A DNA stretch of 64,000 nt, from contig NZ_JAGHMH010000015.1 of the NCBI RefSeq assembly GCF_017741935.1, forward strand, positions 95,865 through 159,864, given 5' to 3'. The position numbers and the translations under genes were made by a program. Origin of the DNA: Rhizobium sp. 16-449-1b. GTDB lineage: Bacteria > Pseudomonadota > Alphaproteobacteria > Rhizobiales > Rhizobiaceae. Below, piece by piece: positions 8,386-15,827 of this stretch. How positions within the stretch are numbered: the stretch's first letter is position 1; every line of letters starts with the position of its first letter. A model generated the notes under the pieces. It was not told where the DNA came from. It did not search any database and saw nothing but the letters and a program-made list of their open reading frames with translations.

Positions 8386-8409
8386 GCGGGGCTTCGGCCC
8401 CGCTTTTTT
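8386..8409 (+). terminator. Strong Rho-independent terminator
   Basis: Stem GCGGGGC / GCCCCGC with a TTCG loop followed by six T residues. It ends the 7775-8374 transcript. Confidence 0.9.
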
Positions 8410-8512
8410 GTGCCTATAGCGGTGCCCGCTTTCGGCCAGCTTCGCCGGCAGCCGTTTAACCGTCGCAGTTTGTCACTATATCCCCATGGACGGCGTTATC
8501 GAAGGGGATCAC

Positions 8513-8965
8513 ATGAACAACGAACAAACGTCCAAGATGAAGCCCTGGGTCACCTCGCAAGGCCCGGTTCCTGCCTGTGCCAATGATCTCAAAAAAGCCG
8601 CTGCCATCAACGAGTTGCTGACCGAACCCGCGGCAATCCTTCCGCAGCAGGAAACCGATCCGATCTTACCATTCGAGATCGGCATCTTCGAGCAATTCAG
8701 CGGCAGACTTCAGCCTGGAATTGCCAGGATCCGTCTTCGGCGTGCTGTCGCCGCCTATGCGGCTGCAAAAAACTACCTGCTGGCCTGCGCCCAGCCGGAT
8801 GCCATGCGCCATGATATTGCCGGACGTCCGACATCGCCGGTCAGTGCCGACGACAGAATGGCAGCGCAACTGCGCGTGACCGAAATTCGCCGCCAAAGAA
8901 AATTGCAGGCCGATATGGCCGGCGGCACACCCGGTATCGATATCGGCGGTACCCAACAGGATTGA
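8513..8965 (+). CDS. ProQ/FinO-family RNA-binding protein
   Basis: A 150-residue protein starting at ATG 8513 behind AAGGGGAT; an upstream ATG at 8486 lacks a site. Residues ~50-125 follow the ProQ/FinO pattern: PFEIGIFEQFSGRLQPGI, then RIRLRRAVAAYAAAKNYLLA, then RHDIAGRPTSPVSADDR. Proteins of this family bind stem-loop RNAs and help small RNAs pair with mRNAs; FinO itself represses conjugation of F plasmids. Here it sits among mobile-element genes whose leaders contain repeated hairpins, so those hairpins are plausible targets (inference). Assignment is by motif pattern. Confidence 0.65.
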   Translation: MNNEQTSKMKPWVTSQGPVPACANDLKKAAAINELLTEPAAILPQQETDPILPFEIGIFEQFSGRLQPGIARIRLRRAVAAYAAAKNYLLACAQPDAMRHDIAGRPTSPVSADDRMAAQLRVTEIRRQRKLQADMAGGTPGIDIGGTQQD

Positions 8966-9140
8966 CCCTATCCATCTCCGTCCAGCGCGCCACCCCTTTG
9001 TCGTCTTCGGGTGAGGACCAGTGTGGGTCTGCCCCTGCCGTGAGCGCATCGATGGCCAAGAGGCTTTGAACGGTCGCTGCAATGCGGCCCCGTCCTTGCT
9101 GTCGGTCCTGCAGGAGCCGGCGGCAAGCCGCAACGGCTGC

Positions 9141-9184
9141 GCCGTCCTCCACTGCGTTCCGGCCGTTCCGGTGCAGCTCACCGC
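9141..9184 (+). promoter_or_regulatory. Repeated leader hairpin, family 1, copy 1
   Basis: The core contains CCTCCACTGCGTTCCGGCC, shared exactly with 12454-12472. It folds as outer CTGC/GCAG with inner CCGG/CCGG. It lies 75-118 bases upstream of the ardC start. Confidence 0.6.
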
Positions 9185-9258
9185 CTGACAGCTCCTGCCC
9201 TAGTCCCTCCGCGACGAGGCCGCAATGGCGCGGCCTCCTGATTGGAGGGCAAAGGAAA

Positions 9259-10185
9259 ATGAGCAGGAAAGAGCACAGCGATCGAAGCGATATCTATTCA
9301 CGGATCACCGACCGGATCATCGCCGATCTGGAAAAAGGCGTCCGGCCGTGGATGAAACCCTGGAGTTCCGCCAACGCCGCTGGTCGGGTTACCCGGCCGC
9401 TGCGCCACAACGGACAGCCCTATTCCGGCATGAACGTCCTCCTGTTGTGGTCGGAGGGTATCGCGCGAGGCTTTGCCTCACAGACCTGGATGACGTTCAA
9501 ACAGGCCTTGCAGCTGGATGCTGCCGTGCGCAAGGGCGAGACCGGTTCCACCGTCGTCTTCGCCAGCCGCTTCACAAAGTCCGAGGACGATGGAAAGGGC
9601 GGCGAGGTCGATCGGGAGATCCCGTTCCTGAAGGCCTACAGCGTATTCAATGTCGAACAGATCGACGGTCTGCCCGACCATTATTACCATCATCCGGTCG
9701 TGCAGATCGATCCCGTCGAGCGCCTCGAACAGGTTGACCGGTTCTTTCGCCGCACCGGGGCCCTTATCCGGCATGGCGGTAGCCAGGCCTATTATTCGCC
9801 GGTCATGGACTACATCCAGATGCCCCCCTTCGAGACGTTCAAGGATGCGGCCAGCTACTATGCAACCTTGAGTCACGAGGCAACCCATTGGACGGCAAGT
9901 CCGGAGCGGGTCGGACGCGACCTCAGCCGCTATGCCAAGGACAGATCGGAGCGTAGCCGCGAAGAGCTAATTGCCGAGCTGGGCAGCGTTTTTTTAGCCG
10001 CGGACGTGGGAATTTCGCCCGAGCTCGAACCACGGCCCGACCATGCAAGCTACCTCCACTCATGGTTGAAGGTATTGGGTGAAGATAAGCGCGCAATCTT
10101 CCAGGCAGCGGCCCATGCGCAACGCGCCACCGCCTATCTGCATGGCTTGCAGCCGAACGGTGCTGAACACAGGGAGGCTGCGTGA
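9259..10185 (+). CDS. ardC: ArdC-like antirestriction protein (zincin-like)
   Basis: A 308-residue protein starting at ATG 9259 behind AAAGGAAA. Residues 1-130 form the N-terminal ssDNA-binding domain (DIYSRITDRIIADLEKGVRPW, GSTVVFASRF). Residues 175-308 form a zincin-type domain with H206-E-A-T-H210 as metal ligands and catalytic Glu; E240 in EELIAELGS is the likely third ligand. ArdC proteins protect the incoming single strand from host restriction during conjugation. The stop overlaps the next start (TGATG), so it is coupled to the DUF6884-like and PP-loop genes. A repeated leader hairpin lies upstream. Confidence 0.85.
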   Translation: MSRKEHSDRSDIYSRITDRIIADLEKGVRPWMKPWSSANAAGRVTRPLRHNGQPYSGMNVLLLWSEGIARGFASQTWMTFKQALQLDAAVRKGETGSTVVFASRFTKSEDDGKGGEVDREIPFLKAYSVFNVEQIDGLPDHYYHHPVVQIDPVERLEQVDRFFRRTGALIRHGGSQAYYSPVMDYIQMPPFETFKDAASYYATLSHEATHWTASPERVGRDLSRYAKDRSERSREELIAELGSVFLAADVGISPELEPRPDHASYLHSWLKVLGEDKRAIFQAAAHAQRATAYLHGLQPNGAEHREAA

Positions 10186-10730
10186 TGGCCCTCCCGTGCA
10201 CGAGATTGCTCATCCTGGCGTGCTCGGCGACCAAACGCAACGATCCCCGATACATGCCGGCCATCGACCGCTACGATGGCCCGCTCTGGCGGACGCTGCG
10301 CACGGTCGATCCGCGAAGGGAGAAGGCGCAAGTCGCCTTTCTCTCCGCCCATCTCGGCTTCCGCGCTGCAGACATGCCGATCGAAATCTACGATGCCCGT
10401 ATGACGGAAACTATGGTCGCTGCGATGAAGAGGGGCGATCTCGGAACACGCTGGCCGCGACCGACGTCTCATGCCCGCGTCATGCCGTCTGGCGAACATC
10501 CGGGAATGCACATCGCTTCGCTCACCGAGCATCGGAAATTTGCCTTTTGCGACGTCGCGCTCGCCGGCGGGCATCTCTATCTCGACGTCATGCGGCACCT
10601 TGTCGATCTGTTTTGTAAAGGCGGCTATGTCGCCGGTGACGCCCGGATCACGGAGATCAATGAATCCATCGGTTTCATGCGACGCGCCCTGCGCCGGTGG
10701 CTCGTCGACCAGAACGGGGAGGCGGGCTGA
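10185..10730 (+). CDS. DUF6884-like protein (YaaA/ArcS-type lyase fold suspected)
   Basis: A 181-residue protein starting at ATG 10185, with GGAGG upstream and sharing one base with the ardC stop codon. It opens with a hydrophobic strand and LLILACSATKR, then DRYDGPLWRTLRTV, and a later AFLSAHLGF; this resembles DUF6884 proteins, which start with 'ACS..K' and look related to YaaA and the lyase domain of archaeosine synthase. That relation is from memory and not checked. It is translationally coupled to both the ardC gene and the PP-loop gene, suggesting one functional unit that may act on DNA or nucleotides. Confidence 0.6.
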   Translation: MALPCTRLLILACSATKRNDPRYMPAIDRYDGPLWRTLRTVDPRREKAQVAFLSAHLGFRAADMPIEIYDARMTETMVAAMKRGDLGTRWPRPTSHARVMPSGEHPGMHIASLTEHRKFAFCDVALAGGHLYLDVMRHLVDLFCKGGYVAGDARITEINESIGFMRRALRRWLVDQNGEAG

Positions 10731-11671
10731 TGGCGTATTCTCCGCTTGTCCCGAACCAGGTCACCGGATCCTCTGAAATCCGGCTGCGGGCGCTCAGCCT
10801 CGGTGCTGGCGTGCAATCGACCACTATGGCCCTGATGGCGGCCCATGGAGAGATCGGTCCGATGCCCGATTGCGCCATCTTCGCAGACACCGGATGGGAA
10901 CCGAAGGCCGTCTATGATCATCTCGCATGGCTGATGTCATCCAATGTCCTGCCATTCCCGGTCCATATCGTCTCGAACGGAAACATCCGCAACCAGCTCA
11001 TGGAGGCAGGCGCTGGCAACCGCTGGGCCTCCAATCCCGCCTTCACCCGCACGGTAACGCCAGTCGGTTCCCGTGTGCCGATCCTCGATGAAGATGAGGA
11101 CGGCGAAATTGTCACCGTCGGCACACGCCAGACCAGAACCGAGACAATCTCGATTGGCATGATCCGACGCCAATGCACCTCCGACTACAAGATCGTTCCG
11201 ATCCGCAGGAAGGTCCGCGAGCTTGCCGGGCTCACCCGCCGGCGGTCTCCCGACGCACCGGTTGTGGAACAATGGATCGGCATCAGCCTTGATGAAGTCG
11301 TCAGAATGAAACCAAGTCGGGAGGCATGGCAAATCAACCGATGGCCGCTCATCGAACAGCGCATGAGCCGACGCGATTGCCTTGCGTGGCTGCGCCGCCA
11401 TGACTATCCCGAGCCCCCGAAATCCGCCTGCATCGGGTGCCCCTTCCATGACGATGCACGCTGGCGCTTCATGCGCGATCACGACACCGATGCCTGGATC
11501 GATGCGGTCGAGGTCGACCGCGCCATTCGCAGCGGATTGCGCGGCATTCGCGGGCAGGTCTTTCTCCATCGCTCGGGCGTGCCGCTCGATCGGGCGGACC
11601 TGTCGACGGCCGCCGACCACGGTCAGCTCGATCTGTGGCCGAATGAATGCGAGGGGATGTGCGGTGTCTGA
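10730..11671 (+). CDS. PP-loop ATPase, PAPS-reductase/DndC-like
   Basis: A 313-residue protein starting at ATG 10730, one base into the previous stop. The PP-loop motif SLGAGVQSTTMALMA (residues ~19-33), AIFADTGWEP, the QCTSDYKIVPIR segment and a CIGCPFH motif near residue 233 are typical of phosphoadenosine-phosphosulfate-reductase-like enzymes found in phages and mobile elements. Relatives activate a substrate with ATP and in some cases transfer sulfur, as DndC does in DNA phosphorothioation. The conserved cysteines (CTSDYK and CxxC) could bind a cluster or zinc. The substrate here is unknown. Confidence 0.8.
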   Translation: MAYSPLVPNQVTGSSEIRLRALSLGAGVQSTTMALMAAHGEIGPMPDCAIFADTGWEPKAVYDHLAWLMSSNVLPFPVHIVSNGNIRNQLMEAGAGNRWASNPAFTRTVTPVGSRVPILDEDEDGEIVTVGTRQTRTETISIGMIRRQCTSDYKIVPIRRKVRELAGLTRRRSPDAPVVEQWIGISLDEVVRMKPSREAWQINRWPLIEQRMSRRDCLAWLRRHDYPEPPKSACIGCPFHDDARWRFMRDHDTDAWIDAVEVDRAIRSGLRGIRGQVFLHRSGVPLDRADLSTAADHGQLDLWPNECEGMCGV

Positions 11672-12005
11672 TCGATCCTCCAGCGCCGAAGTGCGCAACC
11701 CTCTTCTGCAACTGCCCGCGGCGCAAAAAATGCGATCTCTGCCACCGGAAGCGCGTGCGGTTCTGGCAGAGCTTCTGCGGGAACTGTCGTTTGACGCGCG
11801 GGAACGCGCCGAACGGAGCTGGCGACAGAACAAGGCGCCGATGGCGGTCTACTGGAAAGCCGTTGCCGTCTATGCCGGGCATCTCTATCGGATCGCGCGT
11901 CTGACAGGAGCCCGGCGCGATCGGGCGAGCGCAACCCGTGCCTCAGAGGCGGAAGTCGGCAATGGCGCCCCTGGACATGACACCCGGCGTTCTGATCGGC
12001 GGTGA
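11664..12005 (+). CDS. Conserved-type small helical protein, 113 aa
   Basis: Starts at GTG 11664 behind GAGGGGA and overlaps the PP-loop gene by 8 bases. The sequence has three helical segments (SLPPEARAVLAELLRELS, DARERAERSWRQNKAPMAVYW, AVYAGHLYRIARLTG). The pattern 'SW...KAPMA.YWK...VYA.H..R' looks conserved in rhizobial elements, function unknown. It continues the ardC operon. Confidence 0.55.
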   Translation: MSDRSSSAEVRNPLLQLPAAQKMRSLPPEARAVLAELLRELSFDARERAERSWRQNKAPMAVYWKAVAVYAGHLYRIARLTGARRDRASATRASEAEVGNGAPGHDTRRSDRR

Positions 12006-12114
12006 ACCGGACAAGGCGGTCTTCATCCCTTTCGGCAGGGTTGCCGACGGCAGATATCAGGTGCCGCCGCTGACGCATCACAGGGATGAGATGAGCTGTG
12101 CCGTGCGTCGGTGA
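11962..12114 (+). CDS. Very small protein, 50 aa
   Basis: ATG 11962 to TGA 12112-12114; it overlaps the end of the previous gene. It reads MAPLDMTPGVLIGGEPDKAV and continues with a balanced composition to CAVRR. GGAAG lies 8 bases upstream; a second ATG at 11977 is possible. Normal codon third-position GC bias supports it, but there is no homology I know of. Confidence 0.4.
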   Translation: MAPLDMTPGVLIGGEPDKAVFIPFGRVADGRYQVPPLTHHRDEMSCAVRR

Positions 12115-12450
12115 AGTCCATCCGTGCGCTGCCTCAAACGCAACGGGAGGGGCAGGCGGAAAACCCACCGTCCCGGAAAAAGTCGTCGCCGGACGAAAGC
12201 GCCAGCATGCGGCCGATCACGAACGTCCGTGCCACCGAAAGGGTTCGTTTGAAGCAGGGGACCGCCGAGACCCCGCGCCCTGCCAGGTTCCTCCGCCCTG
12301 GACACCGGTGCACCCACGCAGACCTCGATGGAACTGGTGTGACCGCAAGACGCCTGCGGCTCGATCGGCCGACCGCAACGACCGGCCCGGACTATTTTCC
12401 GCCGCCCGGCAGGCCGGGCTTTGCATCGCGAAACAAAATAGCCCGCTCCA

Positions 12451-12489
12451 GCCGCCCTCCACTGCGTTCCGGCCCCTGAAGGGGTGCAG
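12451..12489 (+). promoter_or_regulatory. Repeated leader hairpin, family 1, copy 2
   Basis: Same core as 9141-9184 (CCTCCACTGCGTTCCGGCC). Outer stem ACTGC/GCAGT, inner stem CCCC/GGGG. It lies 78-116 bases upstream of the DUF736 gene. The rest of 12115-12566 shows no gene. Confidence 0.6.
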
Positions 12490-12566
12490 TACCGATCGCT
12501 CCCGGTCCTTACACCGTCATCGAGGCAGCGATGGGCGCAGCCCGATCACACGAAAGGAACCAAGTC

Positions 12567-12881
12567 ATGGCAGTCATCGGCGAATTCACCACCAACGGCA
12601 ACACCATCGTCGGCAACGTTCGCACTCTAACCGTCGCAATGAAGGCCCGCCTCAATCCCATCGAGCGCGTCTCCCGCGACGCCCCGGACTTCCGCGTCAC
12701 CTCTGGCGCCGCCGAAGTGGGAGCCGGCTGGAACTCGGTCTCGGCGAACGGCGAGCCCTACATCTCCCTCAAGCTCGACGATCCGAGCTTCAACGCCCCG
12801 ATCAACGCCGCCCTGTGGCCGGCCGAAAAAGAAGGCGACTACGTCCTCGTCTGGTCCCGCCCGAACCGCGAGGCCGCATGA
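12567..12881 (+). CDS. DUF736 family protein
   Basis: A 104-residue protein starting at ATG 12567 behind AAAGGAA. It begins MAVIGEFTTNGNTIVGNVRT and contains the GEPYISLKLDDPSFNAPINA block of the DUF736 family, very common on rhizobial and other alphaproteobacterial plasmids and ICEs. Function unknown; it is a good marker of this kind of element. A GC-rich hairpin follows the stop, and a repeated leader hairpin precedes the gene. Confidence 0.85.
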   Translation: MAVIGEFTTNGNTIVGNVRTLTVAMKARLNPIERVSRDAPDFRVTSGAAEVGAGWNSVSANGEPYISLKLDDPSFNAPINAALWPAEKEGDYVLVWSRPNREAA

Positions 12882-12898
12882 CCGGGATCCACGAATGG

Positions 12899-12916
12899 CC
12901 CCGCCGCGAGGCGGGG
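12899..12916 (+). terminator. GC-rich hairpin after DUF736
   Basis: Perfect 7-bp stem CCCCGCC / GGCGGGG with GCGA loop, followed by TCGTTCGC. Weak T tract. Confidence 0.5.
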
Positions 12917-12932
12917 TCGTTCGCAAAAAGCA

Positions 12933-12973
12933 ACAAAGCCGGAGCCGGGCAGCGAGCCAGGATCCGGCTTTGT
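12933..12973 (-). terminator. Terminator of the HU gene
   Basis: Perfect 11-bp inverted repeat ACAAAGCCGGA / TCCGGCTTTGT. Read on the minus strand it is followed by TGCTTTTTGC, placed 18 bases after the HU stop codon. Confidence 0.7.
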
Positions 12974-12990
12974 CATTGTCATGGGATGCC

Positions 12991-13269
12991 TCAGGCGTTG
13001 AGTGCGTCCTTTACGGCCTTGCCCGGCGTAAACGCCAGCTTCTTCGCGGCCGCGATCTTGATCGTCGCCCCGGTTGCCGGGTTGCGCCCCTCGCGCTCCG
13101 GTGTTTCCTTCAGCTTGAATTTGCCAAAGCTCGGAATGGACGTCTCCGCACCGGTCAGCGCCGCCTCGGTAATCTGCCGGAAGACGCTCTCCACAATCGC
13201 CTTGGCCTGCACCTTGCTCAGGTTCTGCTCGGACGCGATCTTGTCAGCAATTTCATTGGTCGTGGTCAT
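12991..13269 (-). CDS. HU/IHF-family DNA-binding protein
   Basis: A 92-residue protein starting at ATG 13267-13269 with GAGGAG upstream. The sequence follows the HU family throughout: N-terminal helices (NEIADKIASEQNLSKVQAKA), the 'SIPSFGKFKLKETPEREGRNPATG' arm region with the proline-bearing loop, and FTPGKAVKDAL at the end. HU-type proteins bend DNA and help replication, recombination and transfer. It is the only minus-strand gene in this part of the block and has its own terminator. Confidence 0.9.
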   Translation of the reverse strand: MTTTNEIADKIASEQNLSKVQAKAIVESVFRQITEAALTGAETSIPSFGKFKLKETPEREGRNPATGATIKIAAAKKLAFTPGKAVKDALNA

Positions 13270-13474
13270 GATATAACAGCTCCTCGTGTTTCACACCTTC
13301 CGGTATGATCTTGAAGATGCCGCAACGATAAGTGCGAAACATCCGCATTCGACCGAAAAGGCGCGAAAACCACAGGAATTATGCGTCTTCGGGTGTCCCT
13401 GAGGCCCGGCGGGCCATCTACCCCCGTCCAATGGACAAGGCCGACGAACAGGTCAGGTCTCTCCCGATACGATG

Positions 13475-13509
13475 AAGAAGCAGGCGGGTATCGAACCCGC
13501 CTGCTTCTT
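13475..13509. terminator. Long perfect hairpin, possible bidirectional terminator
   Basis: 15-bp perfect stem AAGAAGCAGGCGGGT / ACCCGCCTGCTTCTT with a 5-base loop, A-rich before and T-rich after. The centre looks like a tRNA T-arm (GGGTTCGATACCC on the minus strand), but no tRNA body is present. It lies in the 473-bp gap 13270-13742. Confidence 0.55.
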
Positions 13510-13573
13510 TCCGGTGCCATACGGAGAGGTGGGGTCTGCTCAGATCGTCCCATTGTGCCGTTCGGAAATGACG

Positions 13574-13688
13574 GCCTCAAGGACGCATGGTTCCCCCAAT
13601 TTGCTCCGCCCGCCCTGCCGGGCAGGTTCCGCAAATCGGCTCCCCCATACGCCGGCTTCGCCGGTCGCGTGCCGCGATCCTTGACCCC
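13574..13688 (+). promoter_or_regulatory. Repeated leader element, family 2, copy A
   Basis: Shares blocks GGTTCCCCCAATTT, AAATCGGCTCCCCC and CCGCGATCC-TGACCC, in the same order and spacing, with 16488-16602. Internal hairpin CCGGC/GCCGG. It ends 55 bases before the 13743 gene. Confidence 0.6.
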
Positions 13689-13742
13689 GCCATCCCCTCA
13701 CGCCGCTGGTCCCCGTCTTTCACAAACGTCAAGGAGACGACG

Positions 13743-13913
13743 ATGACCTATGCCCTCGAAATCCAGGTTGAAGAGTTGCGCGCCGAGATGCGGGCCGTAG
13801 TCGATGCCGCAGAGCGCCGCCAGATCAAGGCCGAGCTCGAACTCGCCCAGGCTGAGCTGGCCGCCGCGCTTGCCGAACAGGACGGCAGCCATTCCTCGGA
13901 GCCTCCGTTCTGA
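13743..13913 (+). CDS. Small coiled-coil protein, 56 aa
   Basis: Starts at ATG 13743 behind AAGGAG. The product is almost one continuous helix (YALEIQVEELRAEMRAVVDA, QIKAELELAQAELAAALAEQ) with heptad spacing of Leu/Ala and should form a coiled coil. No known domain. It is preceded by leader family 2, which also precedes the 16654 gene, suggesting shared control. Confidence 0.6.
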   Translation: MTYALEIQVEELRAEMRAVVDAAERRQIKAELELAQAELAAALAEQDGSHSSEPPF

Positions 13914-14173
13914 CGGAGGCTTCTGCCGCAGTTGCCGGCCCAGCCCGCCGGATCGACCGGCGGCCAGGGCCCGACGCTTCGCTTCGCCACCGACCACACC
14001 AATACCGCAGCCTGCATCCCACCGGAAGAGATCGGGAAGGTTGCCGCGTCGTTCCTTTAGATCCCCTGTCATCGGCATCGGGGATGTTGCAGCCCGGTCG
14101 TTGCACTGCAACCTGCCGGCAACGGAGTTTTCCCCGCCTTCGGCTCCTCGCGCTTCAAAATTCCGTCGCCGGC

Positions 14174-14211
14174 AGGTCCTCCGCATACGCTGCGGCCCTT
14201 TCGGGTGCAGC
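14174..14211 (+). promoter_or_regulatory. Repeated leader hairpin, family 1, copy 3
   Basis: Diverged copy: GTCCTCC, outer stem GCTGC/GCAGC, inner stem CCC/GGG. It lies 61-98 bases upstream of the 14272 gene, in the otherwise empty stretch 13914-14271. Confidence 0.5.
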
Positions 14212-14250
14212 ACGCCTTTCCGGGCCGCGGCCTATCCCCGCAATGACACG

Positions 14251-14733
14251 TTATCGAAAGGAGTAAACATCATGCGCCAACTCGCCCAATTCCTCACCGC
14301 CACCGGTCGCCGGCTGCGCGCACTCGGCAAAGTCGCCGGCCATTTCTTCCGCAAAGGCAAACTCGGCCTCAAGCTCGCAATCAAGATCCCGTTCTTCGTC
14401 GAGATCGAGATCGCCTTCGAGACGGACTGGGACCGGCGCCGATAAGGCACCAGTCGAGGCCTGCTCGCGCGGGCCTCGTTCCACCTGACGTCCCGCCGGG
14501 CGATAGCCGCGTGTCCGCTTCTGGCGAACGAGATCGAGAAACAGCAGCACCGCCTCCTCTTCACGCTGGAAGATATGCGCCTTCGACTGGCCGCGCGCGC
14601 CGATGCGTCCCCAGCGGCGCGTCAGCCGGGTCTCTCCAAACAGGGTCTCCGAGATATCCATGGCATAATAACGAGCCATGTTCATCGAGACGTCCCTGCG
14701 TTCGATATAAAGCTGATAGGGCTGGGCAATCAT
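14251..14733 (-). CDS. WGR domain protein
   Basis: A 160-residue protein from ATG 14731-14733. Residues 1-85 form a WGR domain: YQLYIERRDVSMNMARYYAM, then FGETRLTRRWGRIGARGQSK with the defining Trp-Gly-Arg, and EEEAVLLFLDLVRQKRTRGY. WGR domains bind nucleic acid and occur in PARPs and in stand-alone bacterial proteins on rhizobial plasmids. The last ~70 residues are acidic and lie antisense to the 14272-14445 gene; a typical stand-alone WGR protein ends near residue 88, so this tail is suspect. Confidence 0.75.
   Translation of the reverse strand: MIAQPYQLYIERRDVSMNMARYYAMDISETLFGETRLTRRWGRIGARGQSKAHIFQREEEAVLLFLDLVRQKRTRGYRPAGRQVERGPREQASTGALSAPVPVRLEGDLDLDEERDLDCELEAEFAFAEEMAGDFAECAQPATGGGEELGELAHDVYSFR
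14272..14445 (+). CDS. Small basic amphipathic protein, 57 aa
   Basis: Starts at ATG 14272 with AAAGGAG upstream. It is highly basic (LTATGRRLRALGKVAGHFFR, KGKLGLKLAIK) and ends with a hydrophobic, then charged stretch (PFFVEIEIAFETDWDRRR). It lies wholly inside the antisense tail of the WGR gene. The strong ribosome-binding site and repeated leader support it. Function unknown. Confidence 0.55.
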   Translation: MRQLAQFLTATGRRLRALGKVAGHFFRKGKLGLKLAIKIPFFVEIEIAFETDWDRRR

Positions 14734-14817
14734 GACGACAGAATCGTCGATTGCCGATTCTGCGTCCAACCAGAGATTTGAATCGGTCAGGCCCGACCGA
14801 TTCATCTCGGTGATGGA

Positions 14818-15408
14818 TCAATCGCACCAGGGATGCCGTGCGCCGTCCCAGCGCCGCGCCAGACCTTCAGCAACCAGAATGTCGCCGATGGACTGCCCGT
14901 CGCGGACAACCCTGCGCAACTTCCGGCCATACCTGTCCTCGTCCCGATCACCCGCCACAAGCGAGAATGCCCCGTCATTGAGGAGGTCGAGCAAACGTGT
15001 CTTCGCCGCCTCGCCCTTGATCCTCTCCGCCTCACACCGCGGCGGGCTGAGTTCCGGCGTGTCGATATCCGCAATCCTGATCTTCTGATCACCAAGCCAG
15101 AACGTGTCGCCGTCGACCACGCAGTCGCGATGCGGTCCATTCGGACAGATATCGAAGCGAACCGAAACCGGAGCGTTTGCCCGTGCAGACATCGGCGGCC
15201 CGAGATCAACGATGATGTCCTGCGTTGCGACAAGATAACCGCCAAACACCACCAAAGCGATGATGGTCGCCAATACGATGCTGCTGGGTCGGATACGGCT
15301 GCGTTTCCACCTCGGCCGTTTCGGCGGTCTTCGTTCAGCCGTGGCGGCTGGTTTCCGCTTGTCGGTTCGTTTGCTTCGCTCGTCATCGAGCTTGACGATC
15401 TTCTTCAA
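14818..15408 (-). CDS. Membrane-anchored thermonuclease (SNase family)
   Basis: A 196-residue protein starting at TTG 15406-15408 with GAGGAA upstream; there is no suitable ATG. Residues 1-42 are very basic, 43-61 are a membrane segment (IVLATIIALVVFGGYLVA), and 95-194 form a Staphylococcal-nuclease domain: VDGDTFWLGDQKIRIADIDT with P-E, and DRDEDRYGRKLRRVV containing the catalytic Arg of the D-x-YGR-L motif. It is predicted to cut nucleic acid outside the inner membrane. The canonical residues are present, in contrast to the three SNase-like proteins at 49186-51139. Confidence 0.8.
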   Translation of the reverse strand: MKKIVKLDDERSKRTDKRKPAATAERRPPKRPRWKRSRIRPSSIVLATIIALVVFGGYLVATQDIIVDLGPPMSARANAPVSVRFDICPNGPHRDCVVDGDTFWLGDQKIRIADIDTPELSPPRCEAERIKGEAAKTRLLDLLNDGAFSLVAGDRDEDRYGRKLRRVVRDGQSIGDILVAEGLARRWDGARHPWCD

Positions 15409-15827
15409 TGCCTGCCGTTCCTCGCAATCTGTTTCGTTTCCCGCCTTATCCGAATATTTGCGGAGTGAAAGGGGATTGAGGGCGAGCCGCTACGCGGACG
15501 GCTCTATTCGCTGCGCGAACGGAGCCCGCAAGCGGTCTCCGCCGATGCCGGTGACGATCCTCTCCCTCGGCTGCGCCGACGGAAATCGCCTTTGGCGATC
15601 CATTCCGGTCTGATCGGGAAAAGAGGGCGCCGCCCTCTCTCCCCAGCAAGGTCCAGTCGCCGGTCTCCCCGTCCTTCCGCGCCGGCTTGTGCAGGACGGG
15701 TGATCCCCCTCCGGCGCCTGCGCCTTGCCCCCCTCTCACCCGCCGCTCCGCGCGCGCTCGGGAAGCAGGAGCGGGGCCTGCTTCCTGACGAAAGGCCCTT
15801 CGCTTCGCGAACCGAAGGAGCTTCAAA
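15409..15827. other. Intergenic, 419 bp
   Basis: GC-rich stretch with small hairpins (for example AGAGGGCG / CGCCCTCT around 15622-15638). No gene is seen. The last bases carry the ribosome-binding site of the 15828 gene. Confidence 0.4.

Noticed and set aside
12098..13276. 392-codon plus-strand open frame
   Set aside because: It overlaps DUF736 in another frame and the HU gene on the other strand; composition is Arg/Ser/Pro-rich as expected for GC-rich shadows.
13475..13509. tRNA or tRNA 3' end used as attachment site
   Set aside because: Only a T-arm-like core is present; the flanks continue as a perfect hairpin and no acceptor, D or anticodon arms can be found.
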